A DNA stretch of 64,000 nt, from contig JAAXTM010000002.1 in assembly GCA_013336525.1 (NCBI GenBank), positions 372,001 through 436,000 of the forward strand, read 5' to 3'. Shown here piece after piece: positions 27,657-36,272 of the stretch. This DNA comes from Geobacteraceae bacterium (GTDB lineage: Bacteria; Desulfobacterota; Desulfuromonadia; Geobacterales; Pseudopelobacteraceae). Within the stretch, counting starts at the first letter, position 1. Each line of letters starts with the position of its first letter. The translations under genes were made by a program, and so were the position numbers. The notes below the pieces were generated by a model that saw nothing but the letters and a program-made list of their open reading frames with translations, made no database searches and was not told where the DNA came from.

Positions 27657-28522
27657 GCTGTTGGACAGGCCGCTTCCGCAATAGTCACGTTCAAATCCTG
27701 GCCTATCAGACCGATGGCATCGGCCCGGCACTGCTTGCAGTGGGCGAACTGGCCGATAATTCCCTCATTGGCTTTTCTGACCCCCGCCAGATATTCTTCA
27801 CTTGGTGGTATAACGTGGGCCAGTTCAGCCTGTGGAATAATCGGCATGATGTTCATTACAAAAGCGCCCAGCTTTTTGATCCGCGCGGCTATTAACGGTA
27901 TCTGGCTGTCGTTGATTCCCGGCGTCAGAACGGTATTGACTTTGATGGTCAGCCCAAGCTCACCGGCTCTCTTGAGCCCTTCAAACTGGTTGGCAATCAA
28001 AATTTTAGCCCCTTCTACGCCGGTGTAGTGCACCCCGTGATAAATGACATGACCGTATATCTGTGCGCCAACTTCCGGATCTATTGCATTAATCGTCACC
28101 GTCAGGCTGTGGAGACCCAGTTCATAAAGGCGGTCAATCGATTCGGGAAGCAACAGACCATTAGTACTCATGCAAAGCATCAGGTGAGGAAATTCCTCCT
28201 TGACCATCCGGAAAGTTTCGAATGTCTCTTCGTTGGCAAGCGGGTCGCCGGGACCGGCAATTCCAACCACCTTGATGATCGGCCCGACTATCGGGCTGGC
28301 CATAACCTCGCGCACCTTGATGATTGCCTCATCAGGCGTCAGCAGACGGCTTGTCACCCCGGGGCGGGACTCGTTAGCGCAGTCATGCTTACGGGAACAG
28401 TAGCCGCATTTAATATTGCACTTTGGCGCCACTGCCAGGTGCATACGGCCGTTTTTATGATGGTTGCCGCCAAAGCAGGGATGCCCCTGGATCTTGTTTT
28501 TCATCTCGCACGCAGTTGCCAT
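27653..28522 (-). CDS. nifB: FeMo-cofactor biosynthesis radical SAM protein NifB
   Basis: 289 residues. It builds the carbide-containing NifB-co cluster that goes to NifEN. The radical SAM motif CNIKCGYCSRKHDC lies near residue 35; the conserved GHPCFGGNHHKNGRMHLAVAP precedes it and CKQCRADAIG closes the protein. The NifX-like C-terminal domain found in longer NifB proteins is absent. Start MATACEMKNK at 28522 has AAAAGGAG upstream; a longer frame to 28603 would read through the leader terminator. It heads an operon nifB-GNAT-nifV-HTH. Confidence 0.96.
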   Translation of the reverse strand: MATACEMKNKIQGHPCFGGNHHKNGRMHLAVAPKCNIKCGYCSRKHDCANESRPGVTSRLLTPDEAIIKVREVMASPIVGPIIKVVGIAGPGDPLANEETFETFRMVKEEFPHLMLCMSTNGLLLPESIDRLYELGLHSLTVTINAIDPEVGAQIYGHVIYHGVHYTGVEGAKILIANQFEGLKRAGELGLTIKVNTVLTPGINDSQIPLIAARIKKLGAFVMNIMPIIPQAELAHVIPPSEEYLAGVRKANEGIIGQFAHCKQCRADAIGLIGQDLNVTIAEAACPTA

Positions 28523-28542
28523 GTTATCGCTCCTTTTCAAAC

Positions 28543-28583
28543 AAAAAAAGCCCGCAGGAATTATTCCCACGGGCATCGTTGCC
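28543..28583 (-). terminator. nifB leader: hexaloop hairpin overlapping an intrinsic terminator
   Basis: The minus strand reads GGC-AACGAT-GCC (28583-28572), with A1 and G4 in a six-base loop. The last GCC is also the start of a terminator, GCCCGTGGGAAT...ATTCCTGCGGGC, followed by TTTTTTT (28549-28543). The promoter is so close that the hexaloop lies almost at the 5' end of the message. The terminator is 20 bases before the nifB start. Confidence 0.75.
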
Positions 28584-28598
28584 TTCGACATTGTTATC

Positions 28599-28615
28599 AG
28601 CATAATGCGTGCCAG
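28599..28615 (-). promoter_or_regulatory. Sigma-54 promoter of nifB
   Basis: The minus strand reads GCTGGCACGCATTATGCTGA: GG at 28613-28612, ten bases, GC at 28601-28600. It is one of the closest matches to the RpoN consensus in the window. Confidence 0.85.
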
Positions 28616-28660
28616 CTTGGATTATCAGAGCAACTCAAATGCTAAAGCTGAAATCATTCA

Positions 28661-28810
28661 CCGCAGAGGACGCAACCAGAAGTAGGCGCTTTTAAGCGAG
28701 TAACGCGGAGTAAAATCAAAAGGTTAAAACAGCATAGTGCTTAGTGTTTATGTCCGGCTAGTACCTATTAAGACAAGCTCTTCCTCTGCGAACCTCTGCG
28801 TCCTCTGCGG
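28661..28810. repeat. Inverted repeat of CCGCAGAGGACGC units between nifB and draG
   Basis: Left side CCGCAGAGGACGCAACCAGA ... GTAACGCGGAG; right side CCTCTGCGAACCTCTGCGTC followed by CTCTGCGG. It is 150 bp long with complementary ends, and lies upstream of both nifB and draG. Confidence 0.6.
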
Positions 28811-28872
28811 TAAAAAAGAATGTAAGAACAAATTCAAGTTCAGAATATGCACTAAGTTTAAGCAGATCGATG

Positions 28873-28890
28873 TCGGATTAATCTTTGCAT
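28873..28890 (+). promoter_or_regulatory. Possible sigma-54 promoter of draG
   Basis: TCGGATTAATCTTTGCAT has GG at 28875-28876, ten bases, GC at 28887-28888, and a good TTTGCA. The bases after GG (ATTA instead of CACG) are poor, so this is a weak call. Confidence 0.35.
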
Positions 28891-28933
28891 GGAGGCATTC
28901 TCGGCTACTCTCTTTTTTATAGTGGAGGTTTTG

Positions 28934-29839
28934 ATGTTCAATCAGTACAACCTCGAAGAAATCCGCGACCGCGCCCGCGCCGCCTTTATCGGCATGGCAA
29001 TCGGCGATGCGCTGGGTGCCACAGTCGAGTTCATGACGGCATCAGAGATTGCCTCAAAATACGGCACCTTCCGCGATATTATCGGTGGCGGCTGGTTGCG
29101 GTTGAAGCCGGGCCAAGTGACTGATGACACCGAGATGGCCCTCTGCATTGGCCGGGCAATTATGAAAAACCAGGCATGGTCGATTGAGGCGGTTGCCGAT
29201 AATTTTGCCGTCTGGCTTAAATCACGGCCGGTTGACTGCGGCGATACCTGCCGCAAGGGAATCCGTGCCTATCTACTGAACGGACAGCTGGAATCACCAC
29301 CAAACGAATGGGATGCAGGAAACGGTGCCGCCATGCGTATCCTGCCGGCGGTTCTTTTTTCACTTCCTGACGGAGAGCTGCTCAAAAAATACGTGATCGA
29401 ACAGGCACACATTACCCACAACAACCCGGTATCTGATGCCGCCTGCCTATGCCTGGGCCAACTCCTGCATATGGCGGTCTGCGGTGCTGGTAAAAGCCGC
29501 CTGAGCCGCCACGTGGACGGGCTGGTGGCCATATTTCCCACCTTTAACTTTGTGCCGTATCGCGGCCTCGCCACCGGCTATGTTGTCGACACCATGCAGA
29601 CCGTGTTTCACTGGTTTTTCCGCGGAAGGAGTTTTGAAGAATGTCTGGTCGGAACGGTCAATCAGGGTGGTGATGCCGACACAACCGGCGCCATCAGCGG
29701 AATGCTGGCCGGTGCCTATTACGGCATGGAAGCGATACCTAAACGTTGGTTGAAAAAGGTGGATGCAAAGGTAATTGCTGAAATTGAGCTTATGGTTGAG
29801 CGACTGATAGCGGCAAGCCCGGCGGGAAGAAGCTTTTGA
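28934..29839 (+). CDS. draG: ADP-ribosylglycohydrolase, DraG-like
   Basis: 301 residues. DraG removes ADP-ribose from an arginine of NifH and so reactivates nitrogenase. Family marks: AFIGMAIGDALGATVEFM near residue 13, the metal-binding TDDTEMALCIGRA, NGAAMRILP, ITHNNPVSDAACL and the second metal site NQGGDADTTGAISG. The start MFNQYNLEEI at 28934 follows GGAGGTTTTG; the longer frame from 28889 starts before that site. No draT transferase is present in the window. Location within the nif island supports the DraG assignment over other ADP-ribosylhydrolases. Confidence 0.85.
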   Translation: MFNQYNLEEIRDRARAAFIGMAIGDALGATVEFMTASEIASKYGTFRDIIGGGWLRLKPGQVTDDTEMALCIGRAIMKNQAWSIEAVADNFAVWLKSRPVDCGDTCRKGIRAYLLNGQLESPPNEWDAGNGAAMRILPAVLFSLPDGELLKKYVIEQAHITHNNPVSDAACLCLGQLLHMAVCGAGKSRLSRHVDGLVAIFPTFNFVPYRGLATGYVVDTMQTVFHWFFRGRSFEECLVGTVNQGGDADTTGAISGMLAGAYYGMEAIPKRWLKKVDAKVIAEIELMVERLIAASPAGRSF

Positions 29840-29891
29840 AGAACAGAATGAATTCCTACTACATGGTTTTTTTATGGATCAAAGCTTATAA

Positions 29892-29938
29892 AATAAGAAT
29901 AGCCCTTCCAGATTACTCCGGAAGGGCGATTCTTATTA
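29892..29938. terminator. Bidirectional terminator between draG and the OmpA-like gene
   Basis: AATAAGAATAGCCCTTCC pairs with GGAAGGGCGATTCTTATT, 17 of 18 positions, with A/T-rich ends giving T-runs in both directions. Confidence 0.85.
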
Positions 29939-29956
29939 AACCGGGTTATTTATTTT

Positions 29957-30967
29957 TTAGTTGCAGGTAAAATTGGCTTCTACACGACGATTCTGCAGTT
30001 TACCTTCTTTAGTTGCATTATCTGCTTTGGGGTTAGCAGGACCATAACCTTTAGCACTGATTCGCTCGGGAGCGATCCCAAAAGTATTGATTATGTATTT
30101 GCGTACACTATCGGCACGACGCTGAGAAAGTTTTACATTATCCGCATTTTTACCGACATTATCGGTGTACCCTTCAATAACTCCCTTGGCAACAGGGAAT
30201 TCATTGAGGAAATCAGCTAGTTTTTTAAGTTCATCATGGAACATAGGCTTAATATCTGATTTATTGGTATCAAACTTGATGTCAATTACGGTCGGGCTGC
30301 AGAGCTTGGCGACTGGCGCCTTAGCTGGTGCAACGGCAACAACCGGAACCGGCGCTGGAGCTGCTGCCGGGATTGGAGCCGGAGCCTTTACAACGATGCG
30401 GGCAGTGCTCTTTGCTGATCCACCCTCACCGTTACATGTCAGAGTATACGCAGTTGTGTCAGAGGGGGTCAGAGTAAGTGAACCCTGAGGCTGTACCTGA
30501 CCAATATCTGGCTGAATATTGCATGTAGAAGCGTTTTTTGATTCCCATGCAAGAGTTGCCGTCTGACCTTTTGTAATTGAATCAGGAGTGATGGTCAGAC
30601 TGTCTGTAGGAGCGGGAATGGCAGGTGCGGGCATTTCTTTAACTTCCTGCTTTGGACAAAGAGCCTTTGCTTTTGCTGTTGCCTGCTTAGCCAGTGCGGC
30701 CCCTTCCTCTGTTTTGCATGCCCTGAAGACGTCATACGCGTTGTTCTTGGCAGCTTCGGCAGCCTTGAATTCAGCCGGGCATGACTTGTCTTTCCCGGCT
30801 TGGCGCGCCGCTTCCACAGCACGGTCAGCCTCTTGCAACTCATAGCGGATATAATGACCCGGAATATCGCCACGCTTGGTATTCACTTCATAATTGGCAC
30901 AACCTGACAACATTCCCAGCGAGGTCACAGCGACAAGAAAAGATGAAACTTTCATTACTTTTGTCAT
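29957..30967 (-). CDS. OmpA-like outer-membrane lipoprotein
   Basis: 336 residues. Lipobox MLSGC (Cys near residue 23), an alanine/lysine-rich helical stretch (about 50-110), an Ig-like region (ITPDSITKGQTATLAWES...TCNGEGGSAKSTARIVV, about 125-195), a proline/alanine linker (200-230) and an OmpA peptidoglycan-binding domain with SDIKPMFHDELKKLADFL, GYTDNVGKNADN and LSQRRADSVRKYI. It anchors the outer membrane to the cell wall. Start MTKVMKVSSF at 30967 has AAAAAGGAG upstream. No close partner gene. Confidence 0.85.
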   Translation of the reverse strand: MTKVMKVSSFLVAVTSLGMLSGCANYEVNTKRGDIPGHYIRYELQEADRAVEAARQAGKDKSCPAEFKAAEAAKNNAYDVFRACKTEEGAALAKQATAKAKALCPKQEVKEMPAPAIPAPTDSLTITPDSITKGQTATLAWESKNASTCNIQPDIGQVQPQGSLTLTPSDTTAYTLTCNGEGGSAKSTARIVVKAPAPIPAAAPAPVPVVAVAPAKAPVAKLCSPTVIDIKFDTNKSDIKPMFHDELKKLADFLNEFPVAKGVIEGYTDNVGKNADNVKLSQRRADSVRKYIINTFGIAPERISAKGYGPANPKADNATKEGKLQNRRVEANFTCN

Positions 30968-31213
30968 GTTTTTCTCCTTTTTGTTAATCAATTAACAGAG
31001 TCAGAGTGACTACTGCTTACATTACTTTTCACAACATAATCAGCTTGCTAAGTTTAATACCATTTTTGTCCTGAATACACAATATTTAAAACAGCTAAAA
31101 ATCCGATATAATTATGTTCAGTTTAGTGGTTGCAATCAGCAACAATTACATTAATATTGTAGTGTCCTCCGCAAATAAGAGTACTTCAATTTTTTATAAA
31201 TTGGGACCTGCCC

Positions 31214-32074
31214 ATGAAATTATACCCACAATATCAAATTGTTTTCGTTATCATTGCCGGTCTCCTGTTCGGGGGGGCTTTTTTTATTGACTCTGTTTCG
31301 GCGAGTCCCAAGGAAACCATTACCATTACCGGAACAGGAGCCAGTATAGGAACAATGAAACAGATGGCAAATGGTTTCCGAAAGAAGAATCCTGGCGTAA
31401 CAGTAAAAGTGCTCCCCAGCATCGGTTCTACAGGTGGCATCAAGGCGGTAAATGAAGACAAGATTGATATCGCGCTATCATTCCGTTCCCTCAGGCCGGA
31501 TGAGCAAAATGAAAAGATCATCGGAGAGTCCTATGGGCGCACTGCCTTTATCTTCGGGGCACAGTATTCAAACCCCGCAAAAGGTTTTACGCTTGCTGAA
31601 ATTGAAGAAATTTATGCGGGAAAACGCTCAACCTGGCCTGATGGGAAACCCATAAGACTCGTCCTTCGACCGGCAAGTGATAGTTTTTCAGTGTATCTGG
31701 CAGGCATTAATCCAGGTCTAAAGTCAGCTTCTGAAAAGGCTCGCTCCATTCCTGGTGTGTTTGTCGGCAATACGGATCAGGATGCGGCCATCCAGATCGA
31801 GAAGACGCCCGGTTCATTAGGTACTACCAGCTTGTCTCTTGTCATTGCAGAAAAACGAAAAATCAAGGCCCTGACTATTGATGGGGCCGCTCCCACGATA
31901 TCAAATGTCTCCACTGGCAAATATCCCTACGCAACAACATTGTATCTGGTCTATAAAAGGGGTAAATACAAGGGATCGACCAAAGACTTTATAGATTTTG
32001 TTTATTCCAGGGACGGTCAAAAAATTCTATCAGATAACGGCCAAATGCCTTTACAGCGTACCAGCGGAAAGTGA
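31214..32074 (+). CDS. PstS-like periplasmic substrate-binding protein (second copy)
   Basis: 286 residues. Signal peptide 1-30 (cut near VSASP), then a PstS-like fold: ITGTGASIGTMKQMANGF near 36, PSIGSTGGIKAVNEDKIDIALSF, PGSLGTTSLSLV. It is homologous along its length to the protein at 1164-2015. As there, no ABC permease follows; the stop (32072-32074) is 4 bp before the start of a membrane hybrid kinase, so the two likely form a ligand-binding protein and sensor. Ligand unknown; an oxyanion is likely from the fold. Confidence 0.75.
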   Translation: MKLYPQYQIVFVIIAGLLFGGAFFIDSVSASPKETITITGTGASIGTMKQMANGFRKKNPGVTVKVLPSIGSTGGIKAVNEDKIDIALSFRSLRPDEQNEKIIGESYGRTAFIFGAQYSNPAKGFTLAEIEEIYAGKRSTWPDGKPIRLVLRPASDSFSVYLAGINPGLKSASEKARSIPGVFVGNTDQDAAIQIEKTPGSLGTTSLSLVIAEKRKIKALTIDGAAPTISNVSTGKYPYATTLYLVYKRGKYKGSTKDFIDFVYSRDGQKILSDNGQMPLQRTSGK

Positions 32075-32078
32075 TGTG

Positions 32079-34151
32079 ATGAATATTTTTAGTCCCAGGC
32101 GTGCTCCACTGAAATCGAAACAATCAATTATAAAGCTCCTGGGCACCTTTGCTGCTTGTGTTGCTTGTGTTTTTGCCATTTCAATACCAGGCATTTATTA
32201 CGCCATTTCTTTAACTTCGATCCAAAAATCACTTGAGACTGAAGCGGCCTTTCTTGCAAAATCCATTGAAAGAATCATCCAGGCCGGCCCGGAACTGTGG
32301 GAATATGAAAGTGTGCGGCTGAAGGAAACTATCTCGCAACCCAGCTTACATAACGGGAGAATAGATGACCGGGAAATCCGTAATGCGTCAGGAAATCTGG
32401 TCGCAAAAACGGATTATGCAGAAACGAGTCAAAAAATTTCGGCTACAGCTAAAATATTTGACTCCGGGAAAGTCGCCGGCTCCATCACAATCAGGCATTC
32501 CATACGCACTGAATTAATTACTACCGCCATATTGGGGATTTTCAGTTCATTTGTCGGCTTTCTGCTCTTTTATATTTTCAGAACCTATCCTATCAGAATA
32601 CTTGATAACACACTGACTGATTTGCAGCGGGAAAGGGACAAGTCTGATAAAACTCTCTTTGCCATTGGCGATGGGGTTATTACGTTGGACAACAGGGGGA
32701 AAATCCTTTTCATAAACCGGGCAGCTGAACTGCTTGTCGGAATGGGTGCCTCCAAAGCTGTGGGACTACCGCTGAAAGAGGTGTATTGCCTGCGTAAAAA
32801 ACCAGATGGCCAGGATGGAAGGCTTGGGGGGAATGAAGCTATCCTCATCGGCAACGAGGGGAAAGAATATACTATCGAAGAAATTCGCACACGCTTGACC
32901 GGAACAGAAGACCATGAAGTAGCAGAGGCCATCGTTTTCCGTGATGTCTCCGAGCGCAAACAATTAGAAAACGAGCGCCAGCAGCTCGAACAACAATTCC
33001 AGCAGACCCAGAAGCTTGAGAGCCTGGGAGTCCTGGCTGGTGGTATCGCCCACGACTTCAACAACATTCTTGCGATCATCATGGGGTACTGTTCTCTGAT
33101 AAAAATGGATTACAATGATGCTGAAAAGCATCTGCCCGAGATAGAAAAAGCCGCAGAACGTGCCGCTGCACTGTGCCGTCAGATGCTTGCCTATGCCGGT
33201 AAAGCCCAATTTATTGAAGATCAGGTCAACACATGTATGCTGGTGGATGAGATGGTCGCAATGCTGAAAACGACGATCAAACAGAATGTCGTGATCAGAT
33301 CAGAGCTTTGCACCGACATTCCCTTTATCACTGGAGATGCCAGCCAGATCAGGCAGATTGTGATGAATCTGATTATCAATGCCGCGGAGGCTATCGGCGA
33401 AGAGCAAGGCGAGATACATGTCTCGCTGTCAAAAAGAGAGATCAAGGCTGGTAAATCAGAGAGTGATCATCTCGGCAACTTTATTCCGGCGGGACAGTAT
33501 ATCTGCCTGGAAGTTACCGATAACGGTTGCGGCATGGATGAGGAAACCCGATTCAAGATCTTCGAGCCGTTCTACACAACAAAATTTACCGGGCGTGGAC
33601 TGGGGATGTCGGCTGTACTCGGCATCATCACTGCGCATAAAGGGGCATTACAGCTCACCAGCCAGCCTGGTCAGGGTACAACCTTCAAGGTGTATCTGCC
33701 TGTCCAGACCAATGACGCCACCAGGATAGAATCAAATCAGAACGCAACATCGGCAACGTGGAAGGGAAGCGGCACGCTACTGCTGGTAGAGGATGAAGCG
33801 ATCATCCGATTGATAGTAAAAGAACAGGCTGAAAAGCTGGGCTTAACTGTAATTGAGGCTTCAAATGGTAAAGAGGCAATGGAATTGTACCTGAAGAACT
33901 CAGCTGAAATAACCCACGTACTCACTGATATGGATATGCCGGTTATGGACGGCTATGCGCTGTTTCGTGAACTTAAAAAGCTTAACCCCGAATTGCCAAT
34001 AATTATCTCCAGCGGTTTTGGTGATGCTGAAGTTACCTCCAGGATTCCCCTTGAGGAAATATCCGGGTTGATCAGCAAGCCTTACAACTTTGATCAGTTC
34101 CGGGAAGTGCTTAAAAAGGTGGTTGATAATAAATACCAGAGTCATGCATGA
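32079..34151 (+). CDS. Membrane hybrid sensor histidine kinase paired with PstS-like protein
   Basis: 690 residues. Two membrane helices (about 20-45 and 145-170) flank a short periplasmic sensor with ELWEYESVRLKETI and IFDSGKVAGSI, homologous to the sensor of the broken gene at 2012. Then PAS (about 195-310), HisKA (GGIAHDFNNILA), HATPase_c (NLIINAAEAIG, DNGCGMDEE, GRGLGMSAV) and a receiver (LLVEDEAI, LTDMDMPVMDG, SKPYN). Start MNIFSPRRAPL at 32079; the frame is open to 31998 but that part overlaps the previous gene. It converges on the ANTAR regulator gene (ends 34151 and 34201), which makes it one candidate partner for that protein. Confidence 0.85.
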   Translation: MNIFSPRRAPLKSKQSIIKLLGTFAACVACVFAISIPGIYYAISLTSIQKSLETEAAFLAKSIERIIQAGPELWEYESVRLKETISQPSLHNGRIDDREIRNASGNLVAKTDYAETSQKISATAKIFDSGKVAGSITIRHSIRTELITTAILGIFSSFVGFLLFYIFRTYPIRILDNTLTDLQRERDKSDKTLFAIGDGVITLDNRGKILFINRAAELLVGMGASKAVGLPLKEVYCLRKKPDGQDGRLGGNEAILIGNEGKEYTIEEIRTRLTGTEDHEVAEAIVFRDVSERKQLENERQQLEQQFQQTQKLESLGVLAGGIAHDFNNILAIIMGYCSLIKMDYNDAEKHLPEIEKAAERAAALCRQMLAYAGKAQFIEDQVNTCMLVDEMVAMLKTTIKQNVVIRSELCTDIPFITGDASQIRQIVMNLIINAAEAIGEEQGEIHVSLSKREIKAGKSESDHLGNFIPAGQYICLEVTDNGCGMDEETRFKIFEPFYTTKFTGRGLGMSAVLGIITAHKGALQLTSQPGQGTTFKVYLPVQTNDATRIESNQNATSATWKGSGTLLLVEDEAIIRLIVKEQAEKLGLTVIEASNGKEAMELYLKNSAEITHVLTDMDMPVMDGYALFRELKKLNPELPIIISSGFGDAEVTSRIPLEEISGLISKPYNFDQFREVLKKVVDNKYQSHA

Positions 34152-34200
34152 GTAAAAAACGGACTGTTAAAATCGTTACGATATCATCAGCACCATAATT

Positions 34201-34767
34201 TCACCCCTCCTTCAAAATCCCTGCCGCTACCTGCAGCAACGACTTGCGCTTGTCCATCGCCCCCTTCTGCATGATGCGATATGCCTCAGCTTCTGAAACG
34301 CGATTCTTTTCCATCAGAACCCCTTTGGCCTTTTCAATGATTTTGCGATTTTCGATGAGTTCACGCAGATCGTCGATTTTTTCTTTGAGGCTTTCAATCT
34401 CTTCAACATGCTGCAGAGCAATCTCTATGGCCGGCAGCAGATCCTGCTGGCGGAGCGGTTTGGTTAAAAAAGCGGCAATGCCGCTTGCCGATGCCCGTTT
34501 AACAGTCGCACTGTCACAGGCGCTTGTCAGCAGCATGATCGGAATTTTCAGCTTTTTTTTGATCTCTACAGCAGCGCTTATGCCGTCCATACCAGGCATG
34601 GCAACGTCCAGAATAGCCATGTCAGGAAAACTTGCCAACGCCAGCTCCACTGCTTTTGCGCCGTCCCCGCATTCAAGTATTTCATCGAAGCCGAGATCGA
34701 CCAGCATGCTCTTCAGGTTTAATCTGATGATCGGTTCATCATCACAAATCAGTATGGATTTACTCAT
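34201..34767 (-). CDS. ANTAR-domain response regulator, GnfR-like antiterminator
   Basis: 188 residues. Receiver domain 1-120 with acidic pocket CDDEP, phospho-Asp in AILDVAMPGMDG, and Lys in LTKPLRQQ. A coiled linker (HVEEIESLKEKIDDLRELIE) leads to an ANTAR domain (about 128-185: RKIIEKAKGVLMEKNRVSEAEAYRIMQ, MDKRKSLLQVAAGIL). ANTAR domains bind paired RNA hairpins with six-base loops and prevent termination. In Geobacter sulfurreducens GnfR, of this architecture, controls nif genes. Here the nifE, nifH and nifB leaders carry matching hairpins overlapping terminators. It has its own sigma-54 promoter (34796-34811). Its cognate kinase is not certain. Confidence 0.85.
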   Translation of the reverse strand: MSKSILICDDEPIIRLNLKSMLVDLGFDEILECGDGAKAVELALASFPDMAILDVAMPGMDGISAAVEIKKKLKIPIMLLTSACDSATVKRASASGIAAFLTKPLRQQDLLPAIEIALQHVEEIESLKEKIDDLRELIENRKIIEKAKGVLMEKNRVSEAEAYRIMQKGAMDKRKSLLQVAAGILKEG

Positions 34768-34772
34768 AATTG

Positions 34773-34793
34773 TTTCCCCCTGTACCGGGGAAT
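34773..34793 (-). promoter_or_regulatory. Hairpin holding the ribosome-binding site of the ANTAR regulator
   Basis: On the minus strand TTCCCC pairs with GGGGAA around GGTACAG. The right arm GGGGGAAA is the only Shine-Dalgarno candidate for the ATG at 34767. If folded, it would hide the ribosome-binding site, hinting at post-transcriptional control. Confidence 0.45.
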
Positions 34794-34795
34794 TA

Positions 34796-34811
34796 GCATG
34801 AGACGTGCCAC
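34796..34811 (-). promoter_or_regulatory. Sigma-54 promoter of the ANTAR regulator gene
   Basis: The minus strand reads AGTGGCACGTCTCATGCTAA: GG at 34809-34808, ten bases, GC at 34797-34796. TGGCACG is exact. Expected transcript start near 34784. Confidence 0.8.
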
Positions 34812-34875
34812 TTGGGAAGAAAGAGTCGTCAGGAAGGTAATAATAAGTGTTGAGAGTGGAGCAGGGTGGATATAT

Positions 34876-35355
34876 TTATACCGGCTTTTCCAGTTTGTCT
34901 TCGAGGAGAGGGATGATTACGACTTTGATCTTCCCCTTGCCCCACAGACCGATTTTCTTGGCTGCCGCACGTGAAAGATCTATAAAGTGAAATGATTTCG
35001 GGGCACAGCGGTCATTGATAGTTACATGGACTTCCTGCTTGCTGGCCGGATTGACGACACGCACCACAGTACCGAGCGGCAGGCTCTGGTGGGCCGCGGT
35101 CATCTTTTCAGGGTTGTAGCGGTGGCCGGACGTCGTCCGTCGCCCTTCAAAGCGCTTCGCGTAATAAGATGCAAACCCTTCGACCGATTCAAACGGGCTG
35201 CTTTTCAGAACAAGCTCTTCCAGATTGTTAGTTACCTGCACAGAGAGTTCGTTCATACGTGGTAAATCGACCGCAGGCCGGTCATCTGCGCCGGCAGCGG
35301 CCGACAACATCAGTACGGATAGCGCGGTTATCACATTGAAATACAGTCGGTTCAT
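34876..35355 (-). CDS. rlpA: RlpA-like septal ring lytic transglycosylase
   Basis: About 159 residues. Signal peptide 1-24 (MNRLYFNVITALSVLMLSAA), then a double-psi beta-barrel domain: EGFASYYAKRFEGRRTTSGH, NPEKMTAAHQSLPLGTVVRV, VTINDRCAPKSFHFIDLSRAAA. It likely cleaves peptidoglycan glycan strands lacking stem peptides. No SPOR domain. A TTG at 35391 overlapping the previous stop (TTGA) is an alternative start, but the signal peptide begins at ATG 35355. Last gene of a four-gene overlapping unit. Confidence 0.8.
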   Translation of the reverse strand: MNRLYFNVITALSVLMLSAAAGADDRPAVDLPRMNELSVQVTNNLEELVLKSSPFESVEGFASYYAKRFEGRRTTSGHRYNPEKMTAAHQSLPLGTVVRVVNPASKQEVHVTINDRCAPKSFHFIDLSRAAAKKIGLWGKGKIKVVIIPLLEDKLEKPV

Positions 35356-35387
35356 GCGAACCTTTATACAATACCTACCCTTTCCGG

Positions 35388-36272
35388 TCAAGTTTTGCGC
35401 AGATATTCGCCAATCCCCTCCCGCAAACCACGCGGTTCAAAGCCAAAGACTTTCTGCCATTCGCTCCCGCCGATGTTCTCCTCCAGAAGCATCTGCAGCT
35501 GATCCATGGTGATCGGAAACTGTGGTATTTTCTGCATGTACGGGATAATCAGCTTCATTAAGCCCAATGGCAGATGTGGCTTAAAAGGCCGCGAGCGACC
35601 AAGGGCGGCGGTAATCATATCCAGCAATGCTTCATAACTCAGGCGGTCAGCCCCGCACAGTTCATATGCCTGACCTATCGTTTCCGGCATTTCCAGTGCA
35701 AGTGTAAAACAGCGGGCCACATCATCGGCATGTATCGGCTGCAAACGGTAGCTTCCGGAGCCGATGACCGGCATGATCGGAGCAAGCCGTAACTGCGCTG
35801 CCAGCATATTTATGAACGCATCGTGCGGCCCGAAGATCAATGAAGGACGGAAGATTGTCCAATCCAGCCCGCTCCCGCGGACCAGTTCTTCGGCACGCCA
35901 CTTTGTCTGGTGATAGCCGGAAACCGCAGCCGGGCGCGATCCCAGGGCTGACATCTGCAGATAACGACGAATACCGTTACCGGCAGCGGCCGCCAGCAGG
36001 TTTGCCGTCGCCTGGACATGCAGTCTTTCAAAGGTGATTCCACGCGCAGGAAACTCCCGGATTATGCCAACCAGGTTGACCACCGCATCGCAGCCGCTGA
36101 GACTCTGCTCAAAGGTCTCAACCCGGGTGACGTCCCCGGTAACCTGCTCGACCTCCCCGCTGTTGGTGCTGCGGCCATGTACGAGAATACGCACTGAATG
36201 GCCACTGTCCAAAAGAGCCCTGACCAGATGCCCCCCCACGAAACCGGTTCCTCCAGCAATGAAGACCTTCAT
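35388..36272 (-). CDS. NAD(P)-binding atypical SDR/epimerase (NDUFA9-like)
   Basis: 294 residues. Rossmann start FIAGGTGFVGGHLVRALL, then VVNLVGIIRE, YHQTKWRAEELVRGSGLDWTI (the YxxxK pair is shifted to YHQTK) and FRPSLIFGPHDAFINML. It resembles the complex-I-type atypical short-chain dehydrogenases. Substrate unknown. Its ATG overlaps the stop of the RecD-like gene (36269-36272). Confidence 0.8.
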   Translation of the reverse strand: MKVFIAGGTGFVGGHLVRALLDSGHSVRILVHGRSTNSGEVEQVTGDVTRVETFEQSLSGCDAVVNLVGIIREFPARGITFERLHVQATANLLAAAAGNGIRRYLQMSALGSRPAAVSGYHQTKWRAEELVRGSGLDWTIFRPSLIFGPHDAFINMLAAQLRLAPIMPVIGSGSYRLQPIHADDVARCFTLALEMPETIGQAYELCGADRLSYEALLDMITAALGRSRPFKPHLPLGLMKLIIPYMQKIPQFPITMDQLQMLLEENIGGSEWQKVFGFEPRGLREGIGEYLRKT

